A DNA stretch of 64,000 nt, taken from Bacillota bacterium (GTDB lineage Bacteria > Bacillota > Clostridia > Christensenellales > Aristaeellaceae). A program made the translations under genes and the position numbers. Shown here one piece after another: positions 1 to 7,837 of this stretch. Below the pieces are notes generated by a model. It had not been told where the DNA came from and ran no database searches. It saw only the letters and a list, made by a program, of their open reading frames with translations. The stretch spans positions 62,001 to 126,000 of the forward strand of contig JAEWVC010000064.1 of the NCBI GenBank assembly GCA_023459275.1. Direction: 5' to 3'. Every line of letters starts with the position of its first letter. Position 1 is the first letter of the stretch.

Positions 1-467
1 CCCGTCTCGATGATGTCTTTGATACCCGTTTTCTGCTCGATCACGATCAGCGCGCCCACCCGGCGGCGGGACAGGTTGACCAGGCATTGGGTGATCTCTG
101 AGACGATGCGCCTGTTATCCTCCACATCGTCCGAAGCGGCGCTGTCCAAAATGGCGCCCCGGCCAATCTGCTCCAAAGCTTTGCGAAGCTCCGGCTGGAA
201 CAGGATGACCAGCACCACCGCGCCGTTGTTTACGATGTTCATCAGAACCCAGTTCAGCGCCGTCAGGCCCAGGAGGTCTGAAACCCAACTGGCCAGAATC
301 AGCATGCCCAGGCCTTTCAACACCGCGCTGGCCCGGGTTTGCCTTGTCAGCATCAACAGCTCATAAAGCAAAAAAGCTACGATGAGTATGTCCAATATAT
401 CTGTAATGCTGGGGCGGTTGAACACGTTCCACAGGATGGTTTTCGCCTGCTCCCACAACGCAGCCAT
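1..467 (-). CDS. cdaA: Diadenylate cyclase CdaA, N-terminal part, cut by left window edge
   Basis: Makes the essential second messenger cyclic-di-AMP from two ATP at the inner face of the membrane. Seen: the minus strand opens with ATG at 467 (MAALWEQAKTILWNVF), followed by hydrophobic segments (DILDILIVAFLLYELLM, MLILASWVSDLLGL), then the conserved FQPELRKALEQIG stretch and GALIVIEQKTGIKDIIETG, which is characteristic of the CdaA/DisA_N family. The reading frame leaves the window after about 155 codons, so the catalytic DGA and RHR motifs are not visible. A G-rich SD (GGGGGA) lies 7 nt before ATG. In many Bacillota ybbR and glmM follow; they would lie outside this window. It is divergent from radC. 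Confidence 0.93.
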   Translation of the reverse strand, partial: MAALWEQAKTILWNVFNRPSITDILDILIVAFLLYELLMLTRQTRASAVLKGLGMLILASWVSDLLGLTALNWVLMNIVNNGAVVLVILFQPELRKALEQIGRGAILDSAASDDVEDNRRIVSEITQCLVNLSRRRVGALIVIEQKTGIKDIIET

Positions 468-511
468 CTTGTGTTCCCCCACTTTCGTGCAAGTATCCTT
501 CAGCAACTGTT

Positions 512-540
512 ATTATACTACAGCCTGACGGTTATATGAA
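512..540 (-). promoter_or_regulatory. Putative promoter of cdaA
   Basis: On the minus strand a perfect TATAAT (512-517) follows a weak -35 TTCATA (535-540) with 17 bp spacing, about 45 nt before the cdaA start. Between it and radC lies a 19-bp palindrome (595-613, GAAAAAACG/CGTTTTTTC) of unknown role. Confidence 0.5.
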
Positions 541-691
541 TCCCTTCCCATGAAAAACCAAACTTTTTCCGGGGGACGGCTACCCCCATACAACGAAAAA
601 ACGGCGTTTTTTCTTCATATGCCAAAAAATATCTTGCCGGGCCCCTGCTTGGGGAAGAAATGTAAACCTTGCCGCAGTTGGGGAAAAACCC

Positions 692-720
692 ATGACAAGG
701 CACAAAAAGCATGATAAAAT
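692..720 (+). promoter_or_regulatory. Sigma-A promoter of radC
   Basis: ATGACA (692-697), 17 bp, TAAAAT (715-720), with TG one base before the -10 (extended -10). Transcription should start near 727, which excludes the in-frame ATG at 711 as the radC start. Confidence 0.7.
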
Positions 721-758
721 CATGCGGGATCGCTTTTTGCGGGAAGGAGGCGCGCAGC

Positions 759-1496
759 ATGCACGAAGGCCACCGGCAGCGCCTTAGGGACAGGTTCCTT
801 CAGCAGGGGCTGGAGGGGTTCGCGGCCCACGAGGTGTTGGAACTGCTGCTTTGCTATGCCATCCCGCAAAAGAACGTGAATCCCCTGGCCCACGCGCTGC
901 TTTCCCACTTCGGATCGCTGCACGGCGTTTTTGACGCCACACCGGAGCAGCTTATGCAGGTGGATGGCATCGGCCCCTACGCGGCCGCCTTTTTGCACCT
1001 GATGCTGCCCCTTAACCGGCGGATCGACTTTAGCCGTATGGGCGCAAAGCCCGTGCTCAAAAACCGCAGAGACGCCCAAAACTACTGCCTGAGCCTGCTT
1101 TCCCACCTGACCCATGAGCATTTTTATCTGCTGGCGCTGGATGCGCAGCTGCAGCTGCTGGGCACGGTGCTCCTGGGGAAGGGCAGCCTTTCGGAAGTGC
1201 CCGCCTATCCCCGGCTGGCGGTGGAGGCGGCCATCAAGCACAACGCCCACAGCGTGATCCTGTGCCACAATCATCCCGGCGGCTCCGCCGCCCCCTCCGA
1301 TGCGGACCTGGACGCCACCTATCATATTTCACAGGTGCTGGCAGGCATTGATGTGGTGGTCATCGATCATCTCATTGTCGCTGGAAGCCAGGCAAGCAGC
1401 ATGGTTCAACTGGGGTACCTCGATCATTCCCTTCCGGAGCCCCCCGCCGCCATCGCGGCAGACAGTACTGGAAGAATCCTTCCGGTTAAAAAATAG
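759..1496 (+). CDS. radC: RadC/JAB-domain (MPN+) protein
   Basis: RadC family protein, 245 aa. Seen: an N-terminal helix-hairpin-helix-like segment (LMQVDGIGPYAAAFL, about residues 65-80) and a C-terminal JAB/MPN+ metalloprotease-like fold with the zinc motif HNHPGGSAAPSDAD (His170, His172, Asp near 181). The start at 759 is chosen because GGAAGGAGG sits 9 nt upstream and because the upstream ATG at 711 overlaps the -10 element. The family was historically called a DNA repair protein. Its biochemical role is still unclear and some members are linked to recombination or competence, so only the family is certain. It has its own promoter, and a YdcF-like gene follows after 29 nt. Confidence 0.93.
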   Translation: MHEGHRQRLRDRFLQQGLEGFAAHEVLELLLCYAIPQKNVNPLAHALLSHFGSLHGVFDATPEQLMQVDGIGPYAAAFLHLMLPLNRRIDFSRMGAKPVLKNRRDAQNYCLSLLSHLTHEHFYLLALDAQLQLLGTVLLGKGSLSEVPAYPRLAVEAAIKHNAHSVILCHNHPGGSAAPSDADLDATYHISQVLAGIDVVVIDHLIVAGSQASSMVQLGYLDHSLPEPPAAIAADSTGRILPVKK

Positions 1497-1525
1497 ACTG
1501 CGGTCTAATGATAGGAATTTAATGC

Positions 1526-2152
1526 ATGAAACAGAAAGCTAAACCATATTCCACAGCAAAGAAGGTACGACACATGATTTATGCGCTGCTGGCAGCCGGG
1601 ATCCTTTGTTACGGCGCGCTGGTGGCTTTTGTTTGCTATCAGGAGGCGCATGTGCCCGCGGCCGCTGGCCAGGATGACGCCATGATTGTGCTGGGTGCCC
1701 AGGTATATCCCGACGGCGAGCCTTCCTTGCAGCTGGCCTTGCGGCTGGAAGCAGCTTTGGCGGAATATCTCAAAAATCCTGTGCCTATCGTCACCTGCGG
1801 CGGCCAGGGCCCCAATGAACCACGCCCTGAGGGGGATGTGATGCGGGACTGGCTGGTGCTTAAGGGCGTTGATCCTGCGGACGTGCTGGCCGACGACACC
1901 TCCGTAAGCACCCGCGGAAACATACACAACGCCATAACTCTGCTGAAGGAATACAACCCCGCCAGCGTCCGGATCGTAACCAGCGATTACCACCTTCCAC
2001 GGGCGCTGGCCATCGCCAGGGATGAGGGCCTGACCGCCACCGGTACCGGTAGCCCCTGCAAGCCGGAGTATTGGGCCCCCAATCATTTCAGGGAAGCCCT
2101 GGCCTGGGTGAAGTACTGGGGGCAGAAGTATCTCAACCTGCCCCTGGAGTAA
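1526..2152 (+). CDS. YdcF/SanA-family (DUF218) membrane-anchored protein
   Basis: 208 aa, one N-terminal membrane segment (MIYALLAAGILCYGALVAFV, residues 17-36), then an outward-facing DUF218 domain: DAMIVLGAQV, the Gly-rich VTCGGQGPNEP loop, STRGNIHNA, and TSDYHLPRA near the C-terminus, all hallmarks of the ElyC/SanA/YdcF family. Members influence envelope barrier function or peptidoglycan-precursor metabolism in proteobacteria; the reaction is not established. The start at 1526 has only a weak SD (TAGGAA); an alternative ATG at 1574 (MIYALL) follows GAAGGT and would remove the basic cytoplasmic leader. It lies 10 nt before rsmG, so the two are probably cotranscribed. Confidence 0.88.
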   Translation: MKQKAKPYSTAKKVRHMIYALLAAGILCYGALVAFVCYQEAHVPAAAGQDDAMIVLGAQVYPDGEPSLQLALRLEAALAEYLKNPVPIVTCGGQGPNEPRPEGDVMRDWLVLKGVDPADVLADDTSVSTRGNIHNAITLLKEYNPASVRIVTSDYHLPRALAIARDEGLTATGTGSPCKPEYWAPNHFREALAWVKYWGQKYLNLPLE

Positions 2153-2162
2153 GGAGCGTCCC

Positions 2163-2888
2163 ATGGCTTTTTGCGACGACCTTCTGTTGCGCTCCCGCGC
2201 GGCTGGCATCCCCCTGAGCGAAGCCGGCGCCAAAGTGCTTACCTGTTTCCATCAGCTTTTGATGGAATGGAACCAACGCATGGACTTGACCGCTGTCCTG
2301 GAAGAATCCGAAATGATGGACCGCCATTACGTGGATTCCCTCTCTCCGCTCCAAAAAGACGGCCTTCTCGCAGCCGGAGCAAGCGTCATCGATGTGGGCA
2401 GCGGCGCAGGGTTCCCGGGCATTCCTTTGGCCGTCGCCCGGCCGGATCTTCGCGTTACGCTGCTGGACGCCCAGCTAAAGCGGGTGGGGTTTTTGAAGGA
2501 AGCCGTCTCACGCCTTGGCCTTGCCAACGTGCGGGTGATCCATGGCCGCGCCGAGGATGTTGCCAGGCGGGAAGATTGCCGGGAGAAATTTGATACTGCG
2601 GCAGCCAGGGCCCTTGCGCCCCTGCCTGTTTTGCTGGAATACCTGCTGCCTTTTGCAAAGGTAGGCGGGCTTGCGCTGTGTTGGAAGGGCCCCGCCGTCC
2701 TTGCAGAAATACCTGCCGGGGAAAGGGCGGCCAAAATTCTGGGCGGAATATTGGAGGCGCCCATCCCTACGGCTGTTCCAGGCCGGGACTGGTCCCACCT
2801 GCTCCTTCCTGTTAGAAAAATAGAAAAAACCCTTCGACAATATCCCAGAAAAGCCGGCACGCCAGGACGCACGCCCCTGGGAAGCTGA
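2163..2888 (+). CDS. rsmG: 16S rRNA (guanine527-N7)-methyltransferase RsmG
   Basis: Methylates N7 of G527 in the 530 loop of 16S rRNA with S-adenosylmethionine. Seen: 241 aa, the usual length; N-terminal helical part with FHQLLMEWNQRMDLTAV, SAM-binding motif VIDVGSGAGFPGIPLA (residues 75-90), acidic turn LLDAQLKRVGFL, and AARALAPLPVLLEY, which matches the family's conserved RA(V/L)A segment. Start ATG 2163 follows GGAGCGTCCC. As in Bacillus, a Noc/ParB-like gene follows it, although soj-spo0J are not next. Loss of RsmG is known to give low-level streptomycin resistance in other species. Confidence 0.96.
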   Translation: MAFCDDLLLRSRAAGIPLSEAGAKVLTCFHQLLMEWNQRMDLTAVLEESEMMDRHYVDSLSPLQKDGLLAAGASVIDVGSGAGFPGIPLAVARPDLRVTLLDAQLKRVGFLKEAVSRLGLANVRVIHGRAEDVARREDCREKFDTAAARALAPLPVLLEYLLPFAKVGGLALCWKGPAVLAEIPAGERAAKILGGILEAPIPTAVPGRDWSHLLLPVRKIEKTLRQYPRKAGTPGRTPLGS

Positions 2889-2962
2889 ACGAAAGGCCCC
2901 GCCTTCCGACGCAAAGCAGCTTGTTGCGACGCTTTTCCACAATTCCTGACCGCGAAACGAGT

Positions 2963-2977
2963 CGAACGAATATTCGT
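2963..2977. promoter_or_regulatory. Palindrome in the noc leader, LexA-box-like
   Basis: A perfect 12-bp palindrome ACGAATATTCGT (2966-2977) overlaps CGAAC-GAAT-ATTCG (2963-2976). That is one base from the Gram-positive SOS-box pattern CGAAC-N4-GTTCG. It lies between rsmG and noc. No clear -35/-10 pair was recognised beside it, so its role is open. Confidence 0.35.
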
Positions 2978-3127
2978 ATATGCGGGCAGGATTTTTTTGT
3001 TGTCTCGCGAAATGCAGGGATGAGCGCGGCGGCAGGGGCCGGCAGTCAGGGGGAGGACCGCCGCCCTGCCTGCCGCGTTCATTTCAGGATGGAAGCAAAC
3101 GAATCCATGCAGGGAAGGGGGAGCGCC

Positions 3128-3961
3128 ATGCAGCCGTATGGAAGGACAGGCCCGGTCCCTTCCGCCTGCCGTCAGGTGTGCTGGCTGCCCCTGAACGGTA
3201 TTTTCCCAAATCCCGACCAGCCCAGAAAGGAATTTTCCGAAGCCAGCCTGGCGGAGCTGGCCAACTCCATCCGCCAGTTTGGGCTGCTGCAGCCCATAAC
3301 CGTCCGTGATACGGGCGGCGGGCACTACGAGATCATCATGGGTGAGCGGCGTTTCAGGGCTTGCCAGATGCTGGGGCAGACCCATATCGATGCCATCGTG
3401 CTGCCGGCCAACGGGCGGGAAAGCGCCATGATGGCGCTGGTGGAGAACCTGCAGAGGGAAGACCTGCATTTTTTTGAGGAGGCGGAAGCCTTTGCCGCCC
3501 TGATTGACAACTACCAGATGACCCAGGAGGATCTGTCCCGCCGCCTTGGAAAATCCGCCTGCACCATCGCCAACAAACTGCGCCTTTTGCGCCTGGACCC
3601 GGCGCTTCGGGCACTGATCTTTGAAGAGAACCTGTCGGAGCGCCACGCCCGGGCGCTTTTGCGGCTACCGGACGGACCCGGGCGCATGCGCATCGCCCAG
3701 CAAGCCGCGATAAATACTCTCACCGTCCGGGAAACAGAGGCCTTGGTGGAGCGTGCCCTGGCCAGGCTGCCCGTTCCCCCGCCCCCGCCCAGGCGGCTGA
3801 TCTCCCTGGTGCGGGACCACCGGCTGTACATGAACGCCATCAAGGGCATTGTGGTGCAGATGCAGGAGACGGGCATCGCCGCGGAATACAACGTGATGGA
3901 GTATGGGGATACGATTGAACTGCGGATCGTGCTGCCCAAGCGCCGCCGGCAGTCAGGGTAG
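3128..3961 (+). CDS. noc: ParB-like nucleoid occlusion protein (Noc type)
   Basis: 277-aa ParB-family CTPase and DNA-binding protein. Seen: ParB N-domain with FPNPDQPRKEF, CTP-binding motif GERRFRA (72-78) and ENLQRED (106-112), then a helix-turn-helix (MTQEDLSRRLGKSACTIANK, 131-150). The recognition region reads TIANKLRLL and LSERHARAL. Recalled from B. subtilis, Noc has ANKLRLL and ERHARAL whereas Spo0J has ANHLRLL and MGHGRTL, so this looks Noc-like. Position beside rsmG agrees. The start at 3128 is chosen because GAAGGGGGAG precedes it; an open frame extends upstream to 2921 without family similarity. The short N-terminus (about 20 residues before the ParB domain) shows no obvious amphipathic membrane-targeting helix such as B. 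subtilis Noc has. No ParA partner is in the window. Confidence 0.88.
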   Translation: MQPYGRTGPVPSACRQVCWLPLNGIFPNPDQPRKEFSEASLAELANSIRQFGLLQPITVRDTGGGHYEIIMGERRFRACQMLGQTHIDAIVLPANGRESAMMALVENLQREDLHFFEEAEAFAALIDNYQMTQEDLSRRLGKSACTIANKLRLLRLDPALRALIFEENLSERHARALLRLPDGPGRMRIAQQAAINTLTVRETEALVERALARLPVPPPPPRRLISLVRDHRLYMNAIKGIVVQMQETGIAAEYNVMEYGDTIELRIVLPKRRRQSG

Positions 3962-4001
3962 GAAAGAAGCTGGGAAGGATGGCAGGAAAGAAAATTCTTG
4001 C

Positions 4002-4065
4002 GCCCCCGCCTGCGAGGGCTTTTCATAGATCAGCGGCCGGTTGTGCAAAACGCACGGCCGGCCGC
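4002..4065. terminator. Two hairpins between convergent noc and the NlpC/P60 gene
   Basis: 4002-4023: GCCC..GC/GC..GGGC stem followed by TTTTC on the plus strand, a weak terminator for noc. 4033-4065: strong GCGGCCGG/CCGGCCGC stem extended by GTGC/GCAC with an A-rich loop. It lacks a U-tract on either strand but lies between converging genes. Confidence 0.45.
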
Positions 4066-4087
4066 CCAGATATACTTCAGATTTGCG

Positions 4088-4876
4088 TCAGCCGTCTGCC
4101 GCTGCGCCGGGATGCAGGAGTGCCGCTCCCGGGTACAAGGCCAAAAATTCTTTTGCCGCGTCCAGTGTCAGATTAGGGATCAGCACCTGATACAGCGTTT
4201 CCTCCGTATCCGGGCCCGCATTCAGTGCTTCCCAGGTGTCTGGGCCCACGATGCCGTCAACCTCAAGACCTTTGGCGGTCTGAAAGGCTTTCACGGCGGC
4301 AAGCGTCTCCTCGCCGAAAATGCCGTCCGCGCCATACAGCGCAAGGGGAAATCCGTGAGCAATCAGCCGCAGTTGCGCTTCCTGCACCCAATAGCCGGTG
4401 CTGCCGCTGCGCAAGGTGGGAAGGGGACCGGGCACCGGCGTTTCCTGGGATTCGCCCGTATAGTCCACCCCTATCAGCTTGGCGGCATAGGGCCAGGTGG
4501 ATGCGGCGCTTTTCACCACGCCTGCCTTCGAAGATCTGGCCTCGATCACCTCACCGCCCCCGATATACAGGCCCACATGGTAAAAGTTCCCCAGGCCGTC
4601 CCCCCTGTACGCGGCGGGCTCGCCGCCGCTTTTTTTCCACCGGAAAACCGCCATGCCGGGAACCAGTTCTATTTCGCCTATCTTGCCCTTTTCCGTGGTA
4701 TATTTCCGCCACATGGTATTGCTGCCGTGGTACATGGTCCCGCCAAGCTTGCGGAAGGCGTACGCGAACGCCCCGCTGCAGTCCACCACGCCTTCCCTGG
4801 CGGCACCCCATTGGTACTTCCACTTCTCATCATACATCCTTTGGAATATTGCAATCAGCGCGGATGGCTGAATCAT
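4088..4876 (-). CDS. NlpC/P60 cysteine peptidase with peptidoglycan-binding domain
   Basis: 262 aa. The N-terminal half is an NlpC/P60 (C40) fold: catalytic Cys33 in VVDCSGAFAYAF, His100 in FYHVGLYIGGGEVIEA. The third catalytic residue was not assigned. Residues about 158-218 form a PG_binding_1 domain (GYWVQEAQLRLIAHGF ... GIFGEETLAAVKAFQ). The family hydrolyses gamma-D-Glu-diamino-acid bonds in peptide stems. No signal peptide is visible, which is unusual for a wall hydrolase; a prophage-type endolysin (amidase/endopeptidase) released by other means is an alternative, though no phage genes are near. The start at 4876 is preferred over the upstream 4939 because GGGAG lies 7 nt before it and the upstream 21 residues are low-complexity basic sequence. 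Monocistronic. Confidence 0.88.
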   Translation of the reverse strand: MIQPSALIAIFQRMYDEKWKYQWGAAREGVVDCSGAFAYAFRKLGGTMYHGSNTMWRKYTTEKGKIGEIELVPGMAVFRWKKSGGEPAAYRGDGLGNFYHVGLYIGGGEVIEARSSKAGVVKSAASTWPYAAKLIGVDYTGESQETPVPGPLPTLRSGSTGYWVQEAQLRLIAHGFPLALYGADGIFGEETLAAVKAFQTAKGLEVDGIVGPDTWEALNAGPDTEETLYQVLIPNLTLDAAKEFLALYPGAALLHPGAAADG

Positions 4877-4943
4877 GCCCTCACTCCCGTTTCTAACGCA
4901 CTTGCGTCTCCTGACAGCATATGTCCGGGGATCCGGCATGGTT

Positions 4944-4971
4944 CAAAAATCCCGCGGCATGACCGCGGGAT
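4944..4971 (-). terminator. Rho-independent terminator of the dioxygenase gene
   Basis: Perfect 9-bp stem ATCCCGCGG/CCGCGGGAT with a 5-nt loop, followed on the minus strand by TTTTT, 30 nt after the stop codon. Confidence 0.85.
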
Positions 4972-5000
4972 GCTTCAAAACACTTTGAAAACCACAGGGC

Positions 5001-5774
5001 TTATACAGTGGCGCCGATCAGGTATCCGGTCATGGACAGCGCGCCCATGATACAGCTCTCATTAAAAACGGACACAGCTTCTCCGGGCTGGGCAGCCCCC
5101 AGTACATAGAGCAAGGGATCATAATGGTCCGGTGTGTAAAAGGCAAGCCTGGCCGCATCCCCCGCCTCCTCATAGGCCACCGCCTTGTGAAAATGGCCTT
5201 CCATAATGCAATCCCGGATATAGCGGTCAAACGTCAGTGCCCATGGATATCCGCCCCTCATGCCCCATTTCACCAATGCAAGGTTATGCACCACATTGCC
5301 GCTGCCCAGAATCAGCACGCCCTCCTCGCGGAGGGCGGAAAGCGCCTGCCCCATTTTGAAATGCTCCTGCGCCGAAGCGCTATGATCAACGCTCAGCTGA
5401 TATACGGGGATATCTGCTTGTGGGTACATATGGACAAGTACGGACCAGGCGCCGTGATCATAGCCCCAGCCGTTGTCGATGGCCGCCGGTACCGGCAGCA
5501 GCCCGGCGGTGCGGCGGGCCAGTTCCGGCGCGCCCTGGGCGGGATAGGTGACCCTGTACAGCTCCGGGGGGAAGCCATACATATCATAGACTGTTTTGGG
5601 ATGCGGCGCATCGTGGGTTCTGGTGCCCTCCGTGTACCAATGGGCGGAGACCGCCAGGATCGCCTTGGGGCGTGGGATTTGGGCGGACAGGGCTTCCCAT
5701 TGGCTGGTGAAAGTATTTGTTTCGATGGCATTCATGGGCGATCCGTGCCCGACAAACAGCACAGGCATCCGCAT
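5001..5774 (-). CDS. DODA-type extradiol ring-opening dioxygenase (YgiD-like)
   Basis: 257 aa, class III extradiol dioxygenase (LigB superfamily). Seen: GHGSPMNAIE at the N-terminus (His10), SAHW (His45), GYDHGAWSVL (His107), NVVHN (His163) and TPDHYDPLL (His217). These His residues match the metal ligands and acid-base residues of the YgiD/4,5-DOPA dioxygenase family. The physiological substrate in anaerobic bacteria is unknown; homologues act on DOPA or other catechols in vitro. The presence of an O2-dependent enzyme family in what looks like an anaerobe is a small puzzle. SD GGAGGAAACGG precedes ATG 5774. It lies 31 nt downstream of the Smr gene, so the two are probably one transcript. Confidence 0.9.
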   Translation of the reverse strand: MRMPVLFVGHGSPMNAIETNTFTSQWEALSAQIPRPKAILAVSAHWYTEGTRTHDAPHPKTVYDMYGFPPELYRVTYPAQGAPELARRTAGLLPVPAAIDNGWGYDHGAWSVLVHMYPQADIPVYQLSVDHSASAQEHFKMGQALSALREEGVLILGSGNVVHNLALVKWGMRGGYPWALTFDRYIRDCIMEGHFHKAVAYEEAGDAARLAFYTPDHYDPLLYVLGAAQPGEAVSVFNESCIMGALSMTGYLIGATV

Positions 5775-5805
5775 ATCCGTTTCCTCCCCGGAATTATTTC
5801 TGCCG

Positions 5806-6060
5806 TCAATACTCCCTGAGCACCAGCTCGGTGATGCCCGGGTTCAAGCCGCTTTCGATGCGCAGCACCCTTGCGTGATTCTTGCCGTATTCTTCTCTGA
5901 CCATGTCCCGAAGCTCCGTGCCGCTGTGGTACCCGTGGATGATCCGAATGCGGTATACGGCGGCACTTGCCCGTTTCAGCCGGCTGTCGATAAAGACCCT
6001 GGCCTGGTACTTGGTCATCCCATGGATATCGGCTTCCATGACCCCGGGCTGCATCCGCAT
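5806..6060 (-). CDS. Small Smr-domain protein
   Basis: 84 aa, essentially a stand-alone Smr (small MutS-related) domain: EADIHGMTKYQARVFID, RIIHGYHSGTELRDMV and the C-terminal GLNPGITEL. The DxHG and HGxG-type motifs match the family's nuclease-like core (here HGYHSG rather than HGKGTG). Smr domains nick or bind branched nucleic acid, and several act in ribosome rescue; what this short form does is not known. AGGAAGG precedes the start. ATG 6060 and ATG 6054 (MQPGV) are both possible, and the latter has the better SD spacing. Own promoter upstream; cotranscribed with the dioxygenase gene. Confidence 0.85.
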   Translation of the reverse strand: MRMQPGVMEADIHGMTKYQARVFIDSRLKRASAAVYRIRIIHGYHSGTELRDMVREEYGKNHARVLRIESGLNPGITELVLREY

Positions 6061-6087
6061 CGTCCTTCCTTGAAACGCTTTTTACAC

Positions 6088-6117
6088 AGTATAGCATAAA
6101 AAGGACGCATGGCACAA
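6088..6117 (-). promoter_or_regulatory. Promoter of the smr-dioxygenase operon
   Basis: Minus strand TTGTGC (6112-6117), 18 bp, TATACT (6088-6093) with TGC before the -10. The divergent uxaC leader contains two sequences resembling catabolite-response elements around 6070 and 6135-6148, neither a good match. Confidence 0.6.
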
Positions 6118-6244
6118 AAAATCGTATTTTACACCGAAAACGCTTCAAATGCAGCGTGTTTTGTTGTAAGATAAAGCCAGTATTCCACTATACCGTACCG
6201 TTATCCGCGGCTTGCCGCACATCACACGCAGGAGGTACCTTTTG

Positions 6245-7645
6245 ATGAAACCGTTCATGGACAAGGATTTCTTGCTTTCCACCGAAACAGCCCGGATGCT
6301 GTACCATGAAGCCGCCGAGAGCATGCCTATCCTGGATTACCACTGTCATCTGAGCCCCCGGGAAATTGCCGAAAATAGTTCCTTCCGCAATGTGGGGCAT
6401 CTGTTTTTGGGCGGCGACCATTACAAGTGGCGGGCCATGCTTTCCTTCGGGATCCCGGAGAGGCTGATCCGCGGGGACGGGGATGACAGGGACAAATTTT
6501 TCGCCTATGCGAAGATGCTTCCCCATGCCATCGGGAATCCTCTATATCATTGGACGCATCTGGAGCTTCAGCGCGTGTTCAGCATCGGCACGGTGCTGAA
6601 TGAAAACACCGCGCCGGAGATCTGGGAGGCTTGCAACGAGATGCTTTCCAAGCCGGAATTCCGCGCCCAAGGGCTCATTGACAAATTCAACGTGGATACG
6701 CTGTGCACCACCGACGACCCTATTGATGATCTGCGCTACCACAAGCAAATCGCCCAGGAAAAGCAGCTGAAGGCCAGGGTCCTGCCCGCCTTCCGCCCCG
6801 ACAAGGCGGTCAACGTGGACAGGGCCGGCTTTTACGAGTATATCGGCAAGCTGGAGGCCGCCTCCGGCCATTCCATCAAGGATACCGAAGATGTGATCGC
6901 CGCTCTGGAAAAAAGGGTGGATTTCTTCCACGCCGCCGGCTGCCGGGTATCCGACCATGCGCTGGACACGGTGCCGTACGCCGAGGTGGACCTTAAAAAG
7001 GCGGACAAAGCTTTCAAGGACGGCATGGCGGGCAAGCCCGTTGATAAGAAAGAGGCGGCCCACTACCGCACGGCCCTTCTCACCGCCCTTGGCGGGATGT
7101 ACAGCAAGCGGGGTTGGGTGCAGCAGTACCACATCGCGGCCATGCGCAACAACAATACCCGCATTTTTGAGACCTTCGGCCCGGATGTGGGCTTTGACTC
7201 CATCACCGACGAACCTATCGCCCATGCCCTCTCCCGGTTGCTTAATGCCCAGGATAAGACCGGAAGCCTGCCAAAAACCATTCTGTACAGCCTGAATCCC
7301 GCCGCCAACGCGGTGATTGGCACCATGCTGGGCAACTTCCAGCAGTCCGGTGTCCCGGGCAAAATACAAATGGGCTCCGCCTGGTGGTTCCTGGATCAGC
7401 GGGACGGCATGGTGGAGCAAATGAAGACATTGGCCAACCTGGGGCTTTTGAGCCGCTTCGTAGGCATGCTCACCGACAGCCGCTCCTTTGTAAGCTACCC
7501 CAGGCACGAATACTTCCGCCGCATCCTGTGCGATGTCATCGGCACCTGGGTGGAAAACGGCGAATATCCCGATGACATGGACTTTTTGAAGGAAATGGTG
7601 CGGGATATCTCCTTCCGCAACGCGCAGCGGTATTTTGATATGTAA
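6245..7645 (+). CDS. uxaC: Glucuronate/galacturonate isomerase UxaC
   Basis: 466 aa uronate isomerase (EC 5.3.1.12): D-glucuronate to D-fructuronate and D-galacturonate to D-tagaturonate, the first cytoplasmic step of hexuronate use. Seen: amidohydrolase-fold N-terminus with LDYHCHLSP (His33, His35 metal ligands), the conserved TDDPIDDLRYH segment, and the C-terminal GMLTDSRSFVSYPRHEYFRRI, all typical of UxaC; length is normal. ATG 6245 with AGGAGG 10 nt upstream is preferred over the in-frame ATG at 6212. It is transcribed apart from the other uronate genes and converges with uxaA. Confidence 0.97.
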   Translation: MKPFMDKDFLLSTETARMLYHEAAESMPILDYHCHLSPREIAENSSFRNVGHLFLGGDHYKWRAMLSFGIPERLIRGDGDDRDKFFAYAKMLPHAIGNPLYHWTHLELQRVFSIGTVLNENTAPEIWEACNEMLSKPEFRAQGLIDKFNVDTLCTTDDPIDDLRYHKQIAQEKQLKARVLPAFRPDKAVNVDRAGFYEYIGKLEAASGHSIKDTEDVIAALEKRVDFFHAAGCRVSDHALDTVPYAEVDLKKADKAFKDGMAGKPVDKKEAAHYRTALLTALGGMYSKRGWVQQYHIAAMRNNNTRIFETFGPDVGFDSITDEPIAHALSRLLNAQDKTGSLPKTILYSLNPAANAVIGTMLGNFQQSGVPGKIQMGSAWWFLDQRDGMVEQMKTLANLGLLSRFVGMLTDSRSFVSYPRHEYFRRILCDVIGTWVENGEYPDDMDFLKEMVRDISFRNAQRYFDM

Positions 7646-7661
7646 TAACACTTCATATACG

Positions 7662-7706
7662 GCAAATGTCAAGGGCGGAGACAATGTCTCCGCCCTTGAC
7701 ATTTGC
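7662..7706. terminator. Perfect 22-bp inverted repeat between convergent uxaC and uxaA
   Basis: Arms 7662-7683 and 7685-7706 are exact reverse complements around one central A, 16 nt after the uxaC stop. There is no U-tract on either side, so it may terminate both directions poorly or act as an RNA stabiliser; a binding site is also possible. Confidence 0.6.
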
Positions 7707-7751
7707 ATGCCATTTGAAAGAATTATGCAGCCATGTTCACACAACATGTCC

Positions 7752-7771
7752 GGCGGGGGCAAGCCCCCGCC
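7752..7771. repeat. GC-rich intergenic hairpin
   Basis: GGCGGGGGC-AA-GCCCCCGCC followed by CTACC. It resembles a class of short GC-rich intergenic hairpins common in gut Clostridia; a looser relative (GCCGC/GCGGC then CCTACG) lies at 43536-43560. Confidence 0.55.
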
Positions 7772-7837
7772 CTACCCGGTACGCCTAAAAATCTTCTGTT
7801 CCCGGTGTGGAACCGTGAACATTTATATAAACTGAAG

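Noticed and set aside
711..758. ATG at 711 as the start of radC
   Set aside because: It overlaps the -10 element of the radC promoter and has no ribosome site; ATG 759 has GGAAGGAGG at good distance.
6135..6148. Catabolite-response element in the uxaC leader (CGAAAACGCTTCAA)
   Set aside because: About 11 of 14 positions fit and the symmetrical half is poor; the neighbour near 6070 has wrong spacing. Too weak to annotate as a site.
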